A stretch of DNA of 47,572 bases from AC-37 sp036386455 (GTDB lineage Bacteria > Actinomycetota > Thermoleophilia > Solirubrobacterales > Thermoleophilaceae). The DNA lies in NCBI GenBank assembly GCA_036386455.1, contig DASVVS010000118.1:1-47572 (forward strand), read 5' to 3'. Position numbers and translations under genes: made by a program. The notes beneath the pieces were generated by a model. That model was given only the letters and a program-made list of their open reading frames with translations, searched no databases and had not been told where the DNA came from. Positions 14,901 to 22,643 of the stretch are shown in pieces; position 1 is the stretch's first letter, and each line of letters starts with the position of its first letter.

Positions 14901-16648
14901 TTCTCGTAGGCGCCGAGGCTGAACCCGCCGGCGTTCAGGTTCAGGTCGGGCAGCACGACCGGCAGCCGCAGGGCGCCCACGCTCTCGAGCGGCAGCGCGT
15001 AGTCGGTCGGGTTGTTCTTCGGCATCGAGACCTGCCAGCCGGACGGGGCGGTGACGGTGACGCCCTTGATCCCCTTGGTCAGCGCGTCCTCGGACGGGCA
15101 GCGGGCCTCGAGCTTCCAGCCGAGGACCTCCTGGCTCAGGCGGCAGCCGCAGGTCGGGCCGGTGGCGGCCGTGGTCATCGCGCGGGTGGCCGAGCTGGAG
15201 CCGCTCGCCGGCGCCTCCACGTCCCCGCACCCGCTTTCGCCCGGCGCTCCCGGGGGCGTGACCGCACCGGCGCTGCCGGCGGCTCCGTTCGACGGGTCCT
15301 GGCCCCAGCCGCCGCCGCGTCCCCCCTCGGCGGCAAGCAAGCAGCACCCGCCGGCCGTGCCCTCCGCGATGTTGTCGGTGTAGGCGTTGCCGCTCTCGGT
15401 GAACGGAGTCGCGCTGTAGATCGCGCCACCGAGCCCGTCGCCGCCACGTCCGTGGTTGCCGGCATCGCCGCCGTCGCCGCCATCGCCGGGCGTGCCGGTC
15501 GCCCCGCCGCCGGCACCGCCGCTGGCGCCTTCCCCGCCGCGCCCGCCGGAGCCACCGCCCCCTCCCTGCGCGTGGTTGCGCGTGAACGTCGAGCGCATGA
15601 CCGTGAGCCGGCCCGCGTTGTAGATCGCACCCCCGAGCCCGGCGCCGCCGCCGGCGCCGTCGCCGCCGTCCTGGCCGTCCTGGCCGTCGGCGCCGTTGCC
15701 CCCGTTTCCCGACCTGCAGGACGAGCAACCCCAAGCGGCCGAGCCGCCGTAGCCGCCCGAGCCGCCGCTCGAGTTCTTCCCGTTGCCGCCGTCTCCGCCG
15801 GAGCCGCCCGAGCCGCCCCTCGCGATGTTGTCGGCGAAGGTGGAGTCCTCCACGGTCAGCGTGCCCGCGTTGTAGATCGCCCCGCCCTGGCCGCTAGCTG
15901 CCGAAAGGCCGTTACCGCCGTCGCCGGAGGTGCCGGAGGTCGCGCCGTTCCCTCCCGGCGCCCCCGACCCGATGAAGCTGTCGCCGCCCCCGCCGCCGTT
16001 TCCACCCGAGGCGTGACTGCCGCCGTCGCCGCCGCGGCCGCCGTCGCCGCCACGTACCTCGTTGCCGCTGAACGTCACCTGCCTCAGCGTCACGGTCGCC
16101 CCGGCGGCGATGTACATGCCGCCGCCCTGAACGTCCTGGCCCTGCGTCTTCGCCTGTTGGCCCGGCCCGCCCGGCGTGGCGGGCGTGCCGTCGCCTCCCG
16201 CCGTGGGCGGGCTGCCGTCCGTGCCCGGGGTCCCGTTCTTGCCCGCGATGGCATGCTTGCCGCCGGCCCCTGCCACTCCGGCCGCCGAGCTCCCATCCAG
16301 TAGCCGCGACGTGATCGTGCCCTCGATCCCGAGCCGGCTCAGCGTCACGGAGCCGCCGGTGACGTGGATGACACGGCGGCCCCGGATCCAATAGCCCTGG
16401 AGCTTGACGTTCCGGCCGCCGCCGTCGAGCGACAGGGTCCCGCCGGAGACTACGAGTGGCGTCTGAAAGCTGATCCATCCGTCGCACGCGAAGACGTACG
16501 ACCCACCCGCGCTCACCGCCGCGCGCACGCCCGCCTCGGTGCAGTTCGTGATCGGCGTGGGAGCCTGCGCCGCGGCGGGGCTCGCGGTTGCGAGCGGAAG
16601 CCCGGCTGCGAGCCCGAGCAGGACTCGGCGAGCGAAGGCTTGGCGCAC
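11987..16648 (-). CDS. Large secreted glycine-rich repeat protein (1553 aa)
   Basis: A signal peptide ends near residue 28 (ASPAAAQA). Residues about 35-110 form beta-helix-like strands. Residues about 120-480 alternate GGxGG-rich tracts with four copies of a strand unit: GGGMYIAAG, GGAIYNAGTLTV, GGAIYNAGRLTV and GGAIYSATPFTE, each followed by a xSTFxxN-like strand. This pattern resembles autotransporter/Pmp and PE_PGRS proteins. The middle (about 500-1100) is rich in short beta motifs of unknown family. About 1100-1260 looks like Ig-type domains, followed by a Pro/Ala linker and a C-terminal module with several Cys. GTG 16648 was chosen because it opens the signal peptide and TAGTGT lies 6 nt upstream. 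An extracellular surface or matrix role is inferred; the family is not recognised. Confidence 0.8.
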   Translation of the reverse strand: MRQAFARRVLLGLAAGLPLATASPAAAQAPTPITNCTEAGVRAAVSAGGSYVFACDGWISFQTPLVVSGGTLSLDGGGRNVKLQGYWIRGRRVIHVTGGSVTLSRLGIEGTITSRLLDGSSAAGVAGAGGKHAIAGKNGTPGTDGSPPTAGGDGTPATPGGPGQQAKTQGQDVQGGGMYIAAGATVTLRQVTFSGNEVRGGDGGRGGDGGSHASGGNGGGGGDSFIGSGAPGGNGATSGTSGDGGNGLSAASGQGGAIYNAGTLTVEDSTFADNIARGGSGGSGGDGGNGKNSSGGSGGYGGSAAWGCSSCRSGNGGNGADGQDGQDGGDGAGGGAGLGGAIYNAGRLTVMRSTFTRNHAQGGGGGSGGRGGEGASGGAGGGATGTPGDGGDGGDAGNHGRGGDGLGGAIYSATPFTESGNAYTDNIAEGTAGGCCLLAAEGGRGGGWGQDPSNGAAGSAGAVTPPGAPGESGCGDVEAPASGSSSATRAMTTAATGPTCGCRLSQEVLGWKLEARCPSEDALTKGIKGVTVTAPSGWQVSMPKNNPTDYALPLESVGALRLPVVLPDLNLNAGGFSLGAYENTLDHDGLRIGTGWFDVPRFKTQGLVEDLHVGEGFRGSAGGVQLDLFDKLSLEASAVQFSAEGLKAGEFEVGLPGLMGGAALSGRNLEVGPGGVSGELTGAEITIGDMTASFEEARLTPNGISIRKAKLTLPPYLGGATLEATGLTWDSTTHELGVESARGVVEFTFAGRAKVKADLGFVFKPGGGFSLKGLGEVRIEGGTRPLFEAGAEVEVESIECTPAPGPCGNAAFLHKARLSITTDRRIPLGQTGLALTGLSGSVESTQDNPRRDADGTIHGVSYTFGLRAGIETLADNGFAFTGDISATASTNGNFAVGFKNATIFGYIRAYGEICARLVAEPDAVCDALSRTHLAQRPGTGVFLSGAAEADVDYGGRFFRARADLRLEALGSIVSSGGETYLDAAANGTLSAGTSGWLLPDIQGSGSLYAEIGRFATPAGKSTLGVKGRLEATLKVRSIFGDRDESVRRSIFIDRNGHYTEENVDGYTLGAARSNRVTGAAKKKSRKHAFSIPAGQSQTMVVVDAKSGAPKLTLTAPGGMRIVATARKGGDPALSVKPASGRKLDRKLAARIFVVRSRTPGALSVYLPEPPKGRWSAQVDGVKAGSYRFQASGNQPLPRLKVTAPAKGKTLRATPAKPSVTLAGKLADGSKKAAVSVYAASAACVKRGGELVPESPGTLLASRVKVSKGAWKLKWNTAGVAPGRYVPYAVLANGSGPRVGDCSKGAVVVEGAPSARRAPAEPRPAPAARPKPVAPGTPRAAASAVEIQRDVQGCKAIATLSPGLGSAPPPAPPAASDLPVLTVKRSTTPCIAANIAAAISRTDPFTRTPAVTVGKTTRDYELYPGGAPATLVYAPFSSKERKSVSTENRKAACGGKLFYNGRKPGPPDGVLDPKTGARSEGDLTSCDEYPFASSLEGGAGAIVRGVPIQENRVQGGELSSFLRANANALAYETGSNGRFHVCVEVTPRAGSCPP

Positions 16649-16654
16649 TGCGCG

Positions 16655-16660
16655 ACACTA
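16655..16660 (-). promoter_or_regulatory. -10 element of the glycine-rich protein gene
   Basis: TAGTGT on the minus strand lies 6 nt before the GTG start, without a Shine-Dalgarno, as at several other genes here. Confidence 0.35.
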
Positions 16661-16684
16661 ATCCGCTCGACCACCCCGTGTCTG

Positions 16685-16701
16685 CCCCCCCAGATGGGGG
16701 G
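16685..16701 (-). terminator. C7/G6 hairpin between metalloprotease and glycine-rich genes
   Basis: Seven C, AGAT, then six G form a very strong short hairpin just after the metalloprotease stop codon. No T-run follows on the minus strand, so it would be a U-less terminator or an mRNA 3'-end stabiliser. Confidence 0.35.
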
Positions 16702-16715
16702 TCCCAGCGACGCGG

Positions 16716-17933
16716 CTAGCCGCCCTCGCCGTGGTCGATCGGCGGCTCGACGTAGACGTCCGCCTGCCTGAAGTCGGTCTGCCCGCGGTTGTCGGTCACG
16801 GTCAGCACGACCGTGTACGGCTGCTCGCGCGGCGTGAACGTGTGGGTGGGGTTGCGCTCGTCCGAGAACGTGCCGTCGGCGAAGTCCCAGCGCCAGGCGA
16901 CGAGCTCCGCGCCCTGCCCGGCGTCCGAGAAGTCCTCGAAGGCGATCTGGGTGCCGTCCTCGGAGACCACCGTGTAGTCGAACGAGGCGCTCGGACGGTA
17001 TGCCGGCGACGCCGGCCCGGTGTGCTGGTAGACGACGGTGCCCGCCGGACCCGGGCGCTCGAAGGCGCCGATGGCGAACACGGCGTAGCAGTAGCTGCCG
17101 GGGCCCGGGAAGCCGCTCTGGTCCACGGCCGACTGGGACTGGCCGGGAGTCGCCTGCTCCCAGGCGACCTCGGTCGCCTGCTTGTCGCCGGCGCCCGCAG
17201 GGCAGGTGTCCTGGCGGCGCAGCACGCGGATCTGCTGCGGCTCGCCGCCCTTCGGCGTGGTCCAGCTCACGCGGACGCCCGTCGTCGGCACCTCCTCGTC
17301 GAAGCCGCCGCCGTCCTCGAAGTAGACCGCGGTCACGCCGGTCGGGGCCCCGGGCGGGCTGGTCGAGTCGCAGAACTCGGGACCGACCTTGCCCACCTTC
17401 CCGCCGAACAGGGCCACGCCGCCCCGGACGTCGTCGGGCTCGAGCACGCGGCAGCGGAACTGCCACGGGTCCTTCGGCGCGGGGCACCCGATACCGACGG
17501 CCGGCTGCATCACGGCGCACTTCTTGGTCTCGTGGTCGAGCCCCATGATGTGGCCCATCTCGTGGGTCATGATCGTGGTGGCGACCCACTCGTTCTCGGC
17601 CTTGGTCTGGCGGAGCTTCTTCATCCCCGGCTGGATCTCGATCAGGCCGCGCTGGCCGCCGAAGTAGGTGGCGAGCCCGGCGCTCGGGATCTTGCCGTTG
17701 ACGCGGATCAGCACCCGCGCGCGGCTCTTCGAGGTCTTCTTCCAGCGCGCCTTGGTGCCGCTCCTGTTCCAGGCGGCGGCCGCGGCCGCGACGTTCTTCG
17801 AGTACGCCTTGCCGGTGGAGTCGTAGTACGTGATCGTGCGCGACGGCCAGCGGTAGTTCAGGCGCTTGTACGCCTCGGCGGACGGCGCGACGACGAGCGC
17901 GGCCAGCAGCGCGCAGGCGAGGGCGAGTCGCAT
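16716..17933 (-). CDS. Secreted matrixin-like metalloprotease with PKD domain
   Basis: This is a 405-residue protein. The signal peptide ends near residue 21 (APSAEA). The catalytic domain (about 22-180) has the metzincin zinc site HEMGHIMGLDHE (His124, Glu125, His128, His134) and a Met-turn candidate Met142 in CAVMQP. A fibronectin-like middle region follows (PGAPTGVTAVYF... VRVSWTTPKG). The C-terminal PKD domain (about 310-395) includes WRWDFADGTFSDERNPTHTF. It likely degrades extracellular protein, with the PKD domain aiding substrate binding or stability. A TAGGCT hexamer is 7 nt before the ATG. No propeptide cysteine switch was seen. Confidence 0.9.
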   Translation of the reverse strand: MRLALACALLAALVVAPSAEAYKRLNYRWPSRTITYYDSTGKAYSKNVAAAAAAWNRSGTKARWKKTSKSRARVLIRVNGKIPSAGLATYFGGQRGLIEIQPGMKKLRQTKAENEWVATTIMTHEMGHIMGLDHETKKCAVMQPAVGIGCPAPKDPWQFRCRVLEPDDVRGGVALFGGKVGKVGPEFCDSTSPPGAPTGVTAVYFEDGGGFDEEVPTTGVRVSWTTPKGGEPQQIRVLRRQDTCPAGAGDKQATEVAWEQATPGQSQSAVDQSGFPGPGSYCYAVFAIGAFERPGPAGTVVYQHTGPASPAYRPSASFDYTVVSEDGTQIAFEDFSDAGQGAELVAWRWDFADGTFSDERNPTHTFTPREQPYTVVLTVTDNRGQTDFRQADVYVEPPIDHGEGG

Positions 17934-17940
17934 CGCAACG

Positions 17941-17946
17941 AGCCTA
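17941..17946 (-). promoter_or_regulatory. -10 element of the metalloprotease gene
   Basis: TAGGCT on the minus strand is 7 nt before the ATG. The hexamer and its spacing are the same as at marR. Confidence 0.4.
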
Positions 17947-17993
17947 TGCGGCGGACGGCGAATCCGCCAGTGCCCTACCGGCCGCGGGCGCGG

Positions 17994-18410
17994 CTAGAGC
18001 GGGATCACCGCCCCGATCGCGGCCCCGGCCGTCGCCGCGAGACCCACCGCGATCACGGCGGCGGTGAAGCTGACCGGCTCGCCCTCGGGCGCGGGCTCTC
18101 CCGGCAGGGGTGGAAGCTCGGAGTACGGCGGCGGGTCGTACTCGGACGCCAGCTTGACCTTGATCTGCTTCATGCGCGGATCCGCGACGAGGTCGTCGAA
18201 GACGCGCCGGAAGCGGGCCATCGCCTGCTCGACGGGAGACGCCCCGGCCGCGCCGGCAGGCCCGTTCTCCGCCTCGTCCTTCTCCAGGTGCTCGATGACC
18301 AGCGCCCCGATCGCCTCCACGCTCCGTGGATAGCTGTTGAAGATGTGGGCGGTGTTCGCGAGCAGGTCGGTCACCGTCTCGCGTGTGGTTGGAACTGCGG
18401 CTGCTTCCAT
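17994..18410 (-). CDS. Small tail-anchored hypothetical protein
   Basis: This 138-residue protein starts at MEAAAVPTT after a good AGGAG; a longer in-frame start at 18491 would lose that site. It has an amphipathic helical N-terminus (VTDLLANTAHIF... VEAIGALVIEHLEKDE), a central helix ARFRRVFDDLVADPRM, a Pro-rich stretch (PPPYSELPPLPGEP) and one C-terminal hydrophobic segment (AAVIAVGLAATAGAAIGAVI). No family is recognised. It is divergent from the catalase-LodA gene with an 86-bp gap, so the two could share regulation. Confidence 0.7.
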   Translation of the reverse strand: MEAAAVPTTRETVTDLLANTAHIFNSYPRSVEAIGALVIEHLEKDEAENGPAGAAGASPVEQAMARFRRVFDDLVADPRMKQIKVKLASEYDPPPYSELPPLPGEPAPEGEPVSFTAAVIAVGLAATAGAAIGAVIPL

Positions 18411-18496
18411 CGTCTGCTCCTCTGATCGGGTCGCTGGGAACCTAAACGGCAGCCCGTCAATACGCAAACCCACCGAAGTGGTAGAACACACCTGAC

Positions 18497-21400
18497 TTGT
18501 TCGAGCACCTCTCCTCCGCGCCCGACGGCGCGCCCCGGGCGGCGGGCGTCGACTGCGCGGGCGACCCGGTCGCGGCGCTCAAGGCGATGTTCGTCGACAC
18601 GATCATGGGCCGGCGGATCGCCGCCGGCCAGGATCCGGCGCTGCGCCCGGTGTTCCTCAAGCCGCACGGCGTGGCCGGCGGCACGTTCACCGTGCGGCCC
18701 GGCCTGCCCGAGGAGCTGCGCGTCGGCGTGTTCGCCGGCACGAGCTACCCCGCGTGGGTGCGGTTCTCCTCGGACACCCTTCCGAGCGTGCCCGACCTGG
18801 GCACCACGTGCGGGATCGGCCTGAAGCTCTTCGGTGTCCCCGGGCCGAAGCTCCTCGAGCCGGACCAGGACTCGGTCACGCACGACTTCCTGCTCCAGAA
18901 CCACGACGTCTTCTTCGTCGACACCGCCCGGGACATGTGCGAGTTCACGGAGGCGGGCGTGGTGCAGGGCGACTACGGGCCGTACCTCGCCGCGCACCCG
19001 CAGACCGCGCGCGTCCTCGGCGAGATGAGGAAGCTCGTGGGGAGCGTGCTCACGACCAACTACTGGAGCGTGCTGCCGTACGCGTTCGGCCCGGACCGCC
19101 ACGCCAAGTACAAGCTCGTGCCCGCGGGCCCGTGGGTGGAGCCGTCCGTCCCGGGCCTGTCGACGGACGACCCCGGCTACCTCCGCCGCGACCTGCGCAA
19201 GCGGCTGCTCGACGACGAGGCGACCTTCCACTTTCACGTGCAGCTGCGCACCGATCCCGACCGGATGCCGCTCGACGCCGCCACCGTCCGCTGGTCGGAG
19301 AGCGCGAGCCCGCCCGTGCACGTAGCGACGCTGACGCTGCCGCGCCAGGACATCGACGCGGACGGGCAGGCCGAGTACGGGGAGAACCTGTCCTACAACC
19401 CGTGGCACGCGCTGGCCGAGCACGCGCCCGAGGGCAGCATCGCGCTGGCGCGCAAGGCCGCCTACCAGGGTGCGGCGAAGCTGCGCCGCGAGCACAACGA
19501 GGTGCCGCTCGACGAGCCGACCGAGCCGCGGCCCGTCGCCGTGAACCCCGAGGCGGGCGACCGGCGCGTCGTGCGCGCGGCGATCCACCCCTCGATCGGG
19601 ATCGCGCGCGTGGGCGACAGCGAGGACGAGTTCTACATCGGGCCGGAGACCGACCGGCCGGTGCCGATCCCGCCGGGCGACCTGAAGGACGCCACCGGGG
19701 CGCTCAAGCGCCAGGCCGCGCGCTTCCGGATCTACGGCTACAACGCCGCCGGCGAGCCCGTCGCCGAGCTGACCCCGGAGACCGCCGAGATCGAGTGGCG
19801 CGTGCACGTCGCCAACAAGAAGGCCGCGTGGTACGAGTTCCAGCTCGCGCTCGACATCCCCGAGGCGGCCGGCGCCGACCCGTCGAAGCTCCGCAACGCC
19901 GGCGTGACCGGCGCCGACCGCGCCCAGCTGGCCATCGACCCCGGGCCGCGGACGATCAGCGGCGTCAACACGTCCGGGCAGCAGTTCAGGTTCGACTCGG
20001 GCGCGTTCTTCGGCACGCCGGTCTACCTGGGCGAGCTGCGCACGGACGAGGCCGGCAGGCTGGTGTTCCTCGGCGGGCACGGCAAGGCGGCGTCGAGGGA
20101 CGGCTCCCCCGCGACGACCTTCGCCAACAACGACGGCTGGCACGACGACGTGTCCGACGGCCCCGTGACGGCGACGGTGACCGTCGACGGGCGGCCGGTG
20201 CCGGTCGACCCGGCCTGGGTCGTCGTCGCCCCGCCCAACTACGCGCCGGAGATCCTCACCGTGCGCACGATGTACGACCTCCTCTTCGACACCTACGTCC
20301 AGGCGGGCGTCCTGCCCTTCCCGGACCGCATCTCGTTCATGCGCGACGTCTTCCCGATCTTCGAGCGCATGTCGCGACTGGGCTGGGTCAACCAGGGCTT
20401 CTCGGACAAGTTCGGCCCGCGCGCGCGGGAGAACTTCCTCGACCCGGACTACCTGAGCCAGCTGGCGAGCGGCCGGCCCGAGCACCAGGAGCTGCGGAAC
20501 ATCGTCTACACGACGTTCCGCGACTGGGGCCGCGACGGGGAGTCGCCGGTCCCGTGGCCGTGGATCTACGGCGACGCGATGAGCCTGCCGCCGACCTCGC
20601 CGCGGCAGCACCTGACCCTGTCGCCGACTCAGATGCGCATCCTCGCCTTCTGGGCGGCGGGGCTGTTCGACTCCGACTTCGACCCGGCCGCGCTCCAGCC
20701 CGTCGAGCTCGACCAGCTGCCGCTGGAGCGCCGCCCGGCGATGCTCGACCGGGCATCGCTCGACTTCTGCCTCGCGGACGCGTTCCACCCCGGCTGCGAG
20801 ATGACCTGGCCGATGCGCCATCCGACCATGTACATGTCGCCGTTCCGCCTGCGTCACCGGCCGGTCGACCGTCCCGAGCCGAGCGCCGGGACCCAGCTCA
20901 CGCCGGAGACGGTGGGCCGGATCGAGGGTCCGCTCTACGGCCAGTCGCCGGGCTCGATCACGCGCTGGATGGCCGTTCCGTGGCACACCGACACCGCGAG
21001 CTGCCGGTCGGGCTACTACCTGGGCTACGGACCCCGTTACGACCCCTACGTCCCGACCTTCTGGGCCGCGCGCGTGCCGAACCACGTCCTGACCGAGGAC
21101 GACTACGAGATCGTCATGGACGAGTCGCGCCCCATCGGCGAGCGGGCGGCGGCGTTCGAGCGGCGGGCGTTCTGGCTGCGCTGGCTCCCCGGCGGCTACA
21201 CGGAGCAGATCAACGAGATGATCACCGATTTCGGCAAGCTCGGCGTGGTGCAGACGCGACCCGCGCCGGCCGACGGCGCATTCGGCCCCGAGCTGCTCGT
21301 GGAGACCGACGTGACCTTCGAGGAGGACGTCCACCCGCGGCGCAACCTGCTGACGCTGCACGTCCAGGACGCGCGCGACCCGGAGCTTGCGGAGACCGCC

Positions 21401-21499
21401 ATCGCGGCGGCCGTGGATGCCGTCCCCGAGGACGACGACCACATCACCGCCGGCTACATCGAGAAGGTCGACCGCTTCGGGCACTCCCGGCCGCGGTAG
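18497..21499 (+). CDS. Catalase-like / LodA-type quinoprotein oxidase fusion
   Basis: This is a 1000-residue two-domain protein. Residues about 25-340 resemble the short (y4iL-like) catalase family: distal His57 in KPHGVAGGTF, Asn135 in LLQNHDVFF, the SYNPWHALAEH motif at 299-309, and Arg319-x3-Tyr323 matching the proximal RxxxY heme-ligand pattern of catalases. Residues about 360-990 resemble LodA: it opens IHPSIGIARVGDSEDEFYIG (from Ile363) and later has LTLSPTQMRILAFWAAG and FHPGCEMTWPMR. In LodA proteins a Cys and a Trp form the cysteine tryptophylquinone cofactor; Trp771 with Cys758 or Cys767 are candidates. The domain should oxidise an amino acid amine and release H2O2, which the catalase domain could destroy. 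TTG 18497 follows an in-frame stop at 18482; no strong Shine-Dalgarno is present and the true start may be ATG 18587. The LodB-like gene follows after 13 bp. Confidence 0.85.
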   Translation: MFEHLSSAPDGAPRAAGVDCAGDPVAALKAMFVDTIMGRRIAAGQDPALRPVFLKPHGVAGGTFTVRPGLPEELRVGVFAGTSYPAWVRFSSDTLPSVPDLGTTCGIGLKLFGVPGPKLLEPDQDSVTHDFLLQNHDVFFVDTARDMCEFTEAGVVQGDYGPYLAAHPQTARVLGEMRKLVGSVLTTNYWSVLPYAFGPDRHAKYKLVPAGPWVEPSVPGLSTDDPGYLRRDLRKRLLDDEATFHFHVQLRTDPDRMPLDAATVRWSESASPPVHVATLTLPRQDIDADGQAEYGENLSYNPWHALAEHAPEGSIALARKAAYQGAAKLRREHNEVPLDEPTEPRPVAVNPEAGDRRVVRAAIHPSIGIARVGDSEDEFYIGPETDRPVPIPPGDLKDATGALKRQAARFRIYGYNAAGEPVAELTPETAEIEWRVHVANKKAAWYEFQLALDIPEAAGADPSKLRNAGVTGADRAQLAIDPGPRTISGVNTSGQQFRFDSGAFFGTPVYLGELRTDEAGRLVFLGGHGKAASRDGSPATTFANNDGWHDDVSDGPVTATVTVDGRPVPVDPAWVVVAPPNYAPEILTVRTMYDLLFDTYVQAGVLPFPDRISFMRDVFPIFERMSRLGWVNQGFSDKFGPRARENFLDPDYLSQLASGRPEHQELRNIVYTTFRDWGRDGESPVPWPWIYGDAMSLPPTSPRQHLTLSPTQMRILAFWAAGLFDSDFDPAALQPVELDQLPLERRPAMLDRASLDFCLADAFHPGCEMTWPMRHPTMYMSPFRLRHRPVDRPEPSAGTQLTPETVGRIEGPLYGQSPGSITRWMAVPWHTDTASCRSGYYLGYGPRYDPYVPTFWAARVPNHVLTEDDYEIVMDESRPIGERAAAFERRAFWLRWLPGGYTEQINEMITDFGKLGVVQTRPAPADGAFGPELLVETDVTFEEDVHPRRNLLTLHVQDARDPELAETAIAAAVDAVPEDDDHITAGYIEKVDRFGHSRPR

Positions 21500-21512
21500 C
21501 GAGCGGGCGGGC

Positions 21513-22643
21513 GTGCGGGCCCGTGAGGTCGACGTGGTGGTCGCCGGCGCCGGCCCGGCGGGGACCGCGGCGGCGATCGCCCTGGCCCGCGCCGGGCGGC
21601 GGGTGCTGCTGGCCGACCCGCTCGATGCGCCGCTCGGCGAGCTGAAGGTCGGCGAGACCCTGCCGGCGGTCGCGGGCGCGGTGCTCCGGGACCTCGGGCT
21701 GCCGGACGTGGAGAGCGCCGGCGTGGCGATCCCCAGTGCCGGCACGAGCGCGGCGTGGGGCACCGGCGGGCCGCTCGAGAGCGACGCCGTCGCCGATCCC
21801 CACGGCCGCGGCTGGCACCTGGACCGCACGCGCTTCGACGCCTGGCTGCGGGAGGAGGCGCGCGCGGCGGGCGCGGAGCTGTGCGCGGGACGCGTCGCGC
21901 TGGAGGGTCGCGCCGCGCCGGAGGGCTCCGCCACGCCGGAGGGCTCCGCCGTCGTGCGAATCCTCGGGGGGCCGGAGCCGGCGGCCGTCGCGTGCCGCCG
22001 GCTCGTGGACGCCACCGGCCGCCGCGCGGCGGTCGCGCGCGGGCAGGGAGCGCGGCGCGAGCGCGGCGATCGTCTCGTGGCGCTCTACGGCGCCGTGTCG
22101 ACCGCGGCCGAGGACCGCGACACGCGCACCCGTCTCGAGGCGATGGCCTCCGGCTGGTGGTACAGCGCGCTCGTCGGCGACGGCCGCCGGATCGTCGCGT
22201 TCCTGACCGACGCGGACCTCGTGGAGCCCGGATGGCGCAGCTCCGACGGCTTCCGGGCGGCGCTCGGCGCCACCTCCCACATCGTGCCCGCCGGCGACCC
22301 GGCGAAGCTCGCCTTCGGGCCGGCCACGACCGCCGCCCACGGCTCCCGGCTGGCGCCCGCCGCGGGCGACGGCTGGCTCGCGGTCGGCGACGCGGCGCTG
22401 GCGTTCGACCCGCTCTCCTCGCAGGGCATCCTCAACGCCCTCGTGACCGGCCTCCAGGGCGCCGCGGCCGTGGACGCCTCCCTGCGCGGCGACACGGACG
22501 CGGTCGCGGCGTACGAGGAGCGGCTGGCCCGCGTGTGGGCGGCGTACGAGGTCAACCGCTCCCGCGCATACGCGCTCGAGTCGCGCTGGCCGGATTCGCC
22601 CTTCTGGGCGCGGCGGAGGGTCGCCTCCGCGACGCTCGGCTAG
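21513..22643 (+). CDS. LodB-like FAD-dependent oxidoreductase
   Basis: This 376-residue flavoprotein is of the tryptophan-halogenase/geranylgeranyl-reductase type. The FAD Rossmann motif is VVAGAGPAGTAAAIALARAG, the substrate-face motif is GELKVGETLP and the second FAD motif is AVGDAALAFDPLSSQG. In known lodAB operons LodB is required to form the quinone cofactor of LodA, and adjacency supports that role here. GTG 21513 is the only in-frame start that keeps the FAD motif at the N-terminus. A short PEGSA(V/T) duplication lies at about residues 134-146. The stop codon overlaps the convergent dapB stop. Confidence 0.85.
   Translation: MRAREVDVVVAGAGPAGTAAAIALARAGRRVLLADPLDAPLGELKVGETLPAVAGAVLRDLGLPDVESAGVAIPSAGTSAAWGTGGPLESDAVADPHGRGWHLDRTRFDAWLREEARAAGAELCAGRVALEGRAAPEGSATPEGSAVVRILGGPEPAAVACRRLVDATGRRAAVARGQGARRERGDRLVALYGAVSTAAEDRDTRTRLEAMASGWWYSALVGDGRRIVAFLTDADLVEPGWRSSDGFRAALGATSHIVPAGDPAKLAFGPATTAAHGSRLAPAAGDGWLAVGDAALAFDPLSSQGILNALVTGLQGAAAVDASLRGDTDAVAAYEERLARVWAAYEVNRSRAYALESRWPDSPFWARRRVASATLG

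Noticed and set aside
15400..16140. Repeated GC-rich DNA that might look like a CRISPR or tandem array
   Set aside because: The repeats are coding (GGAIYNAG units and GGxGG tracts), with irregular spacing and no unique spacers of constant size.
13853..16303. 816-codon plus-strand open frame opposite the glycine-rich protein gene
   Set aside because: It is the mirror of GC-rich codons on the coding strand. The translation is Ala/Gly/Arg/Val low complexity with no start signal or domain, while the minus-strand frame has a signal peptide and ordered repeats.
21898..21950. Short direct repeat (GCCGGAGGGCTCCGCC type) in the LodB-like gene
   Set aside because: Two in-frame copies giving PEGSA units in a surface loop; simple slippage duplication, not a mobile or regulatory element.
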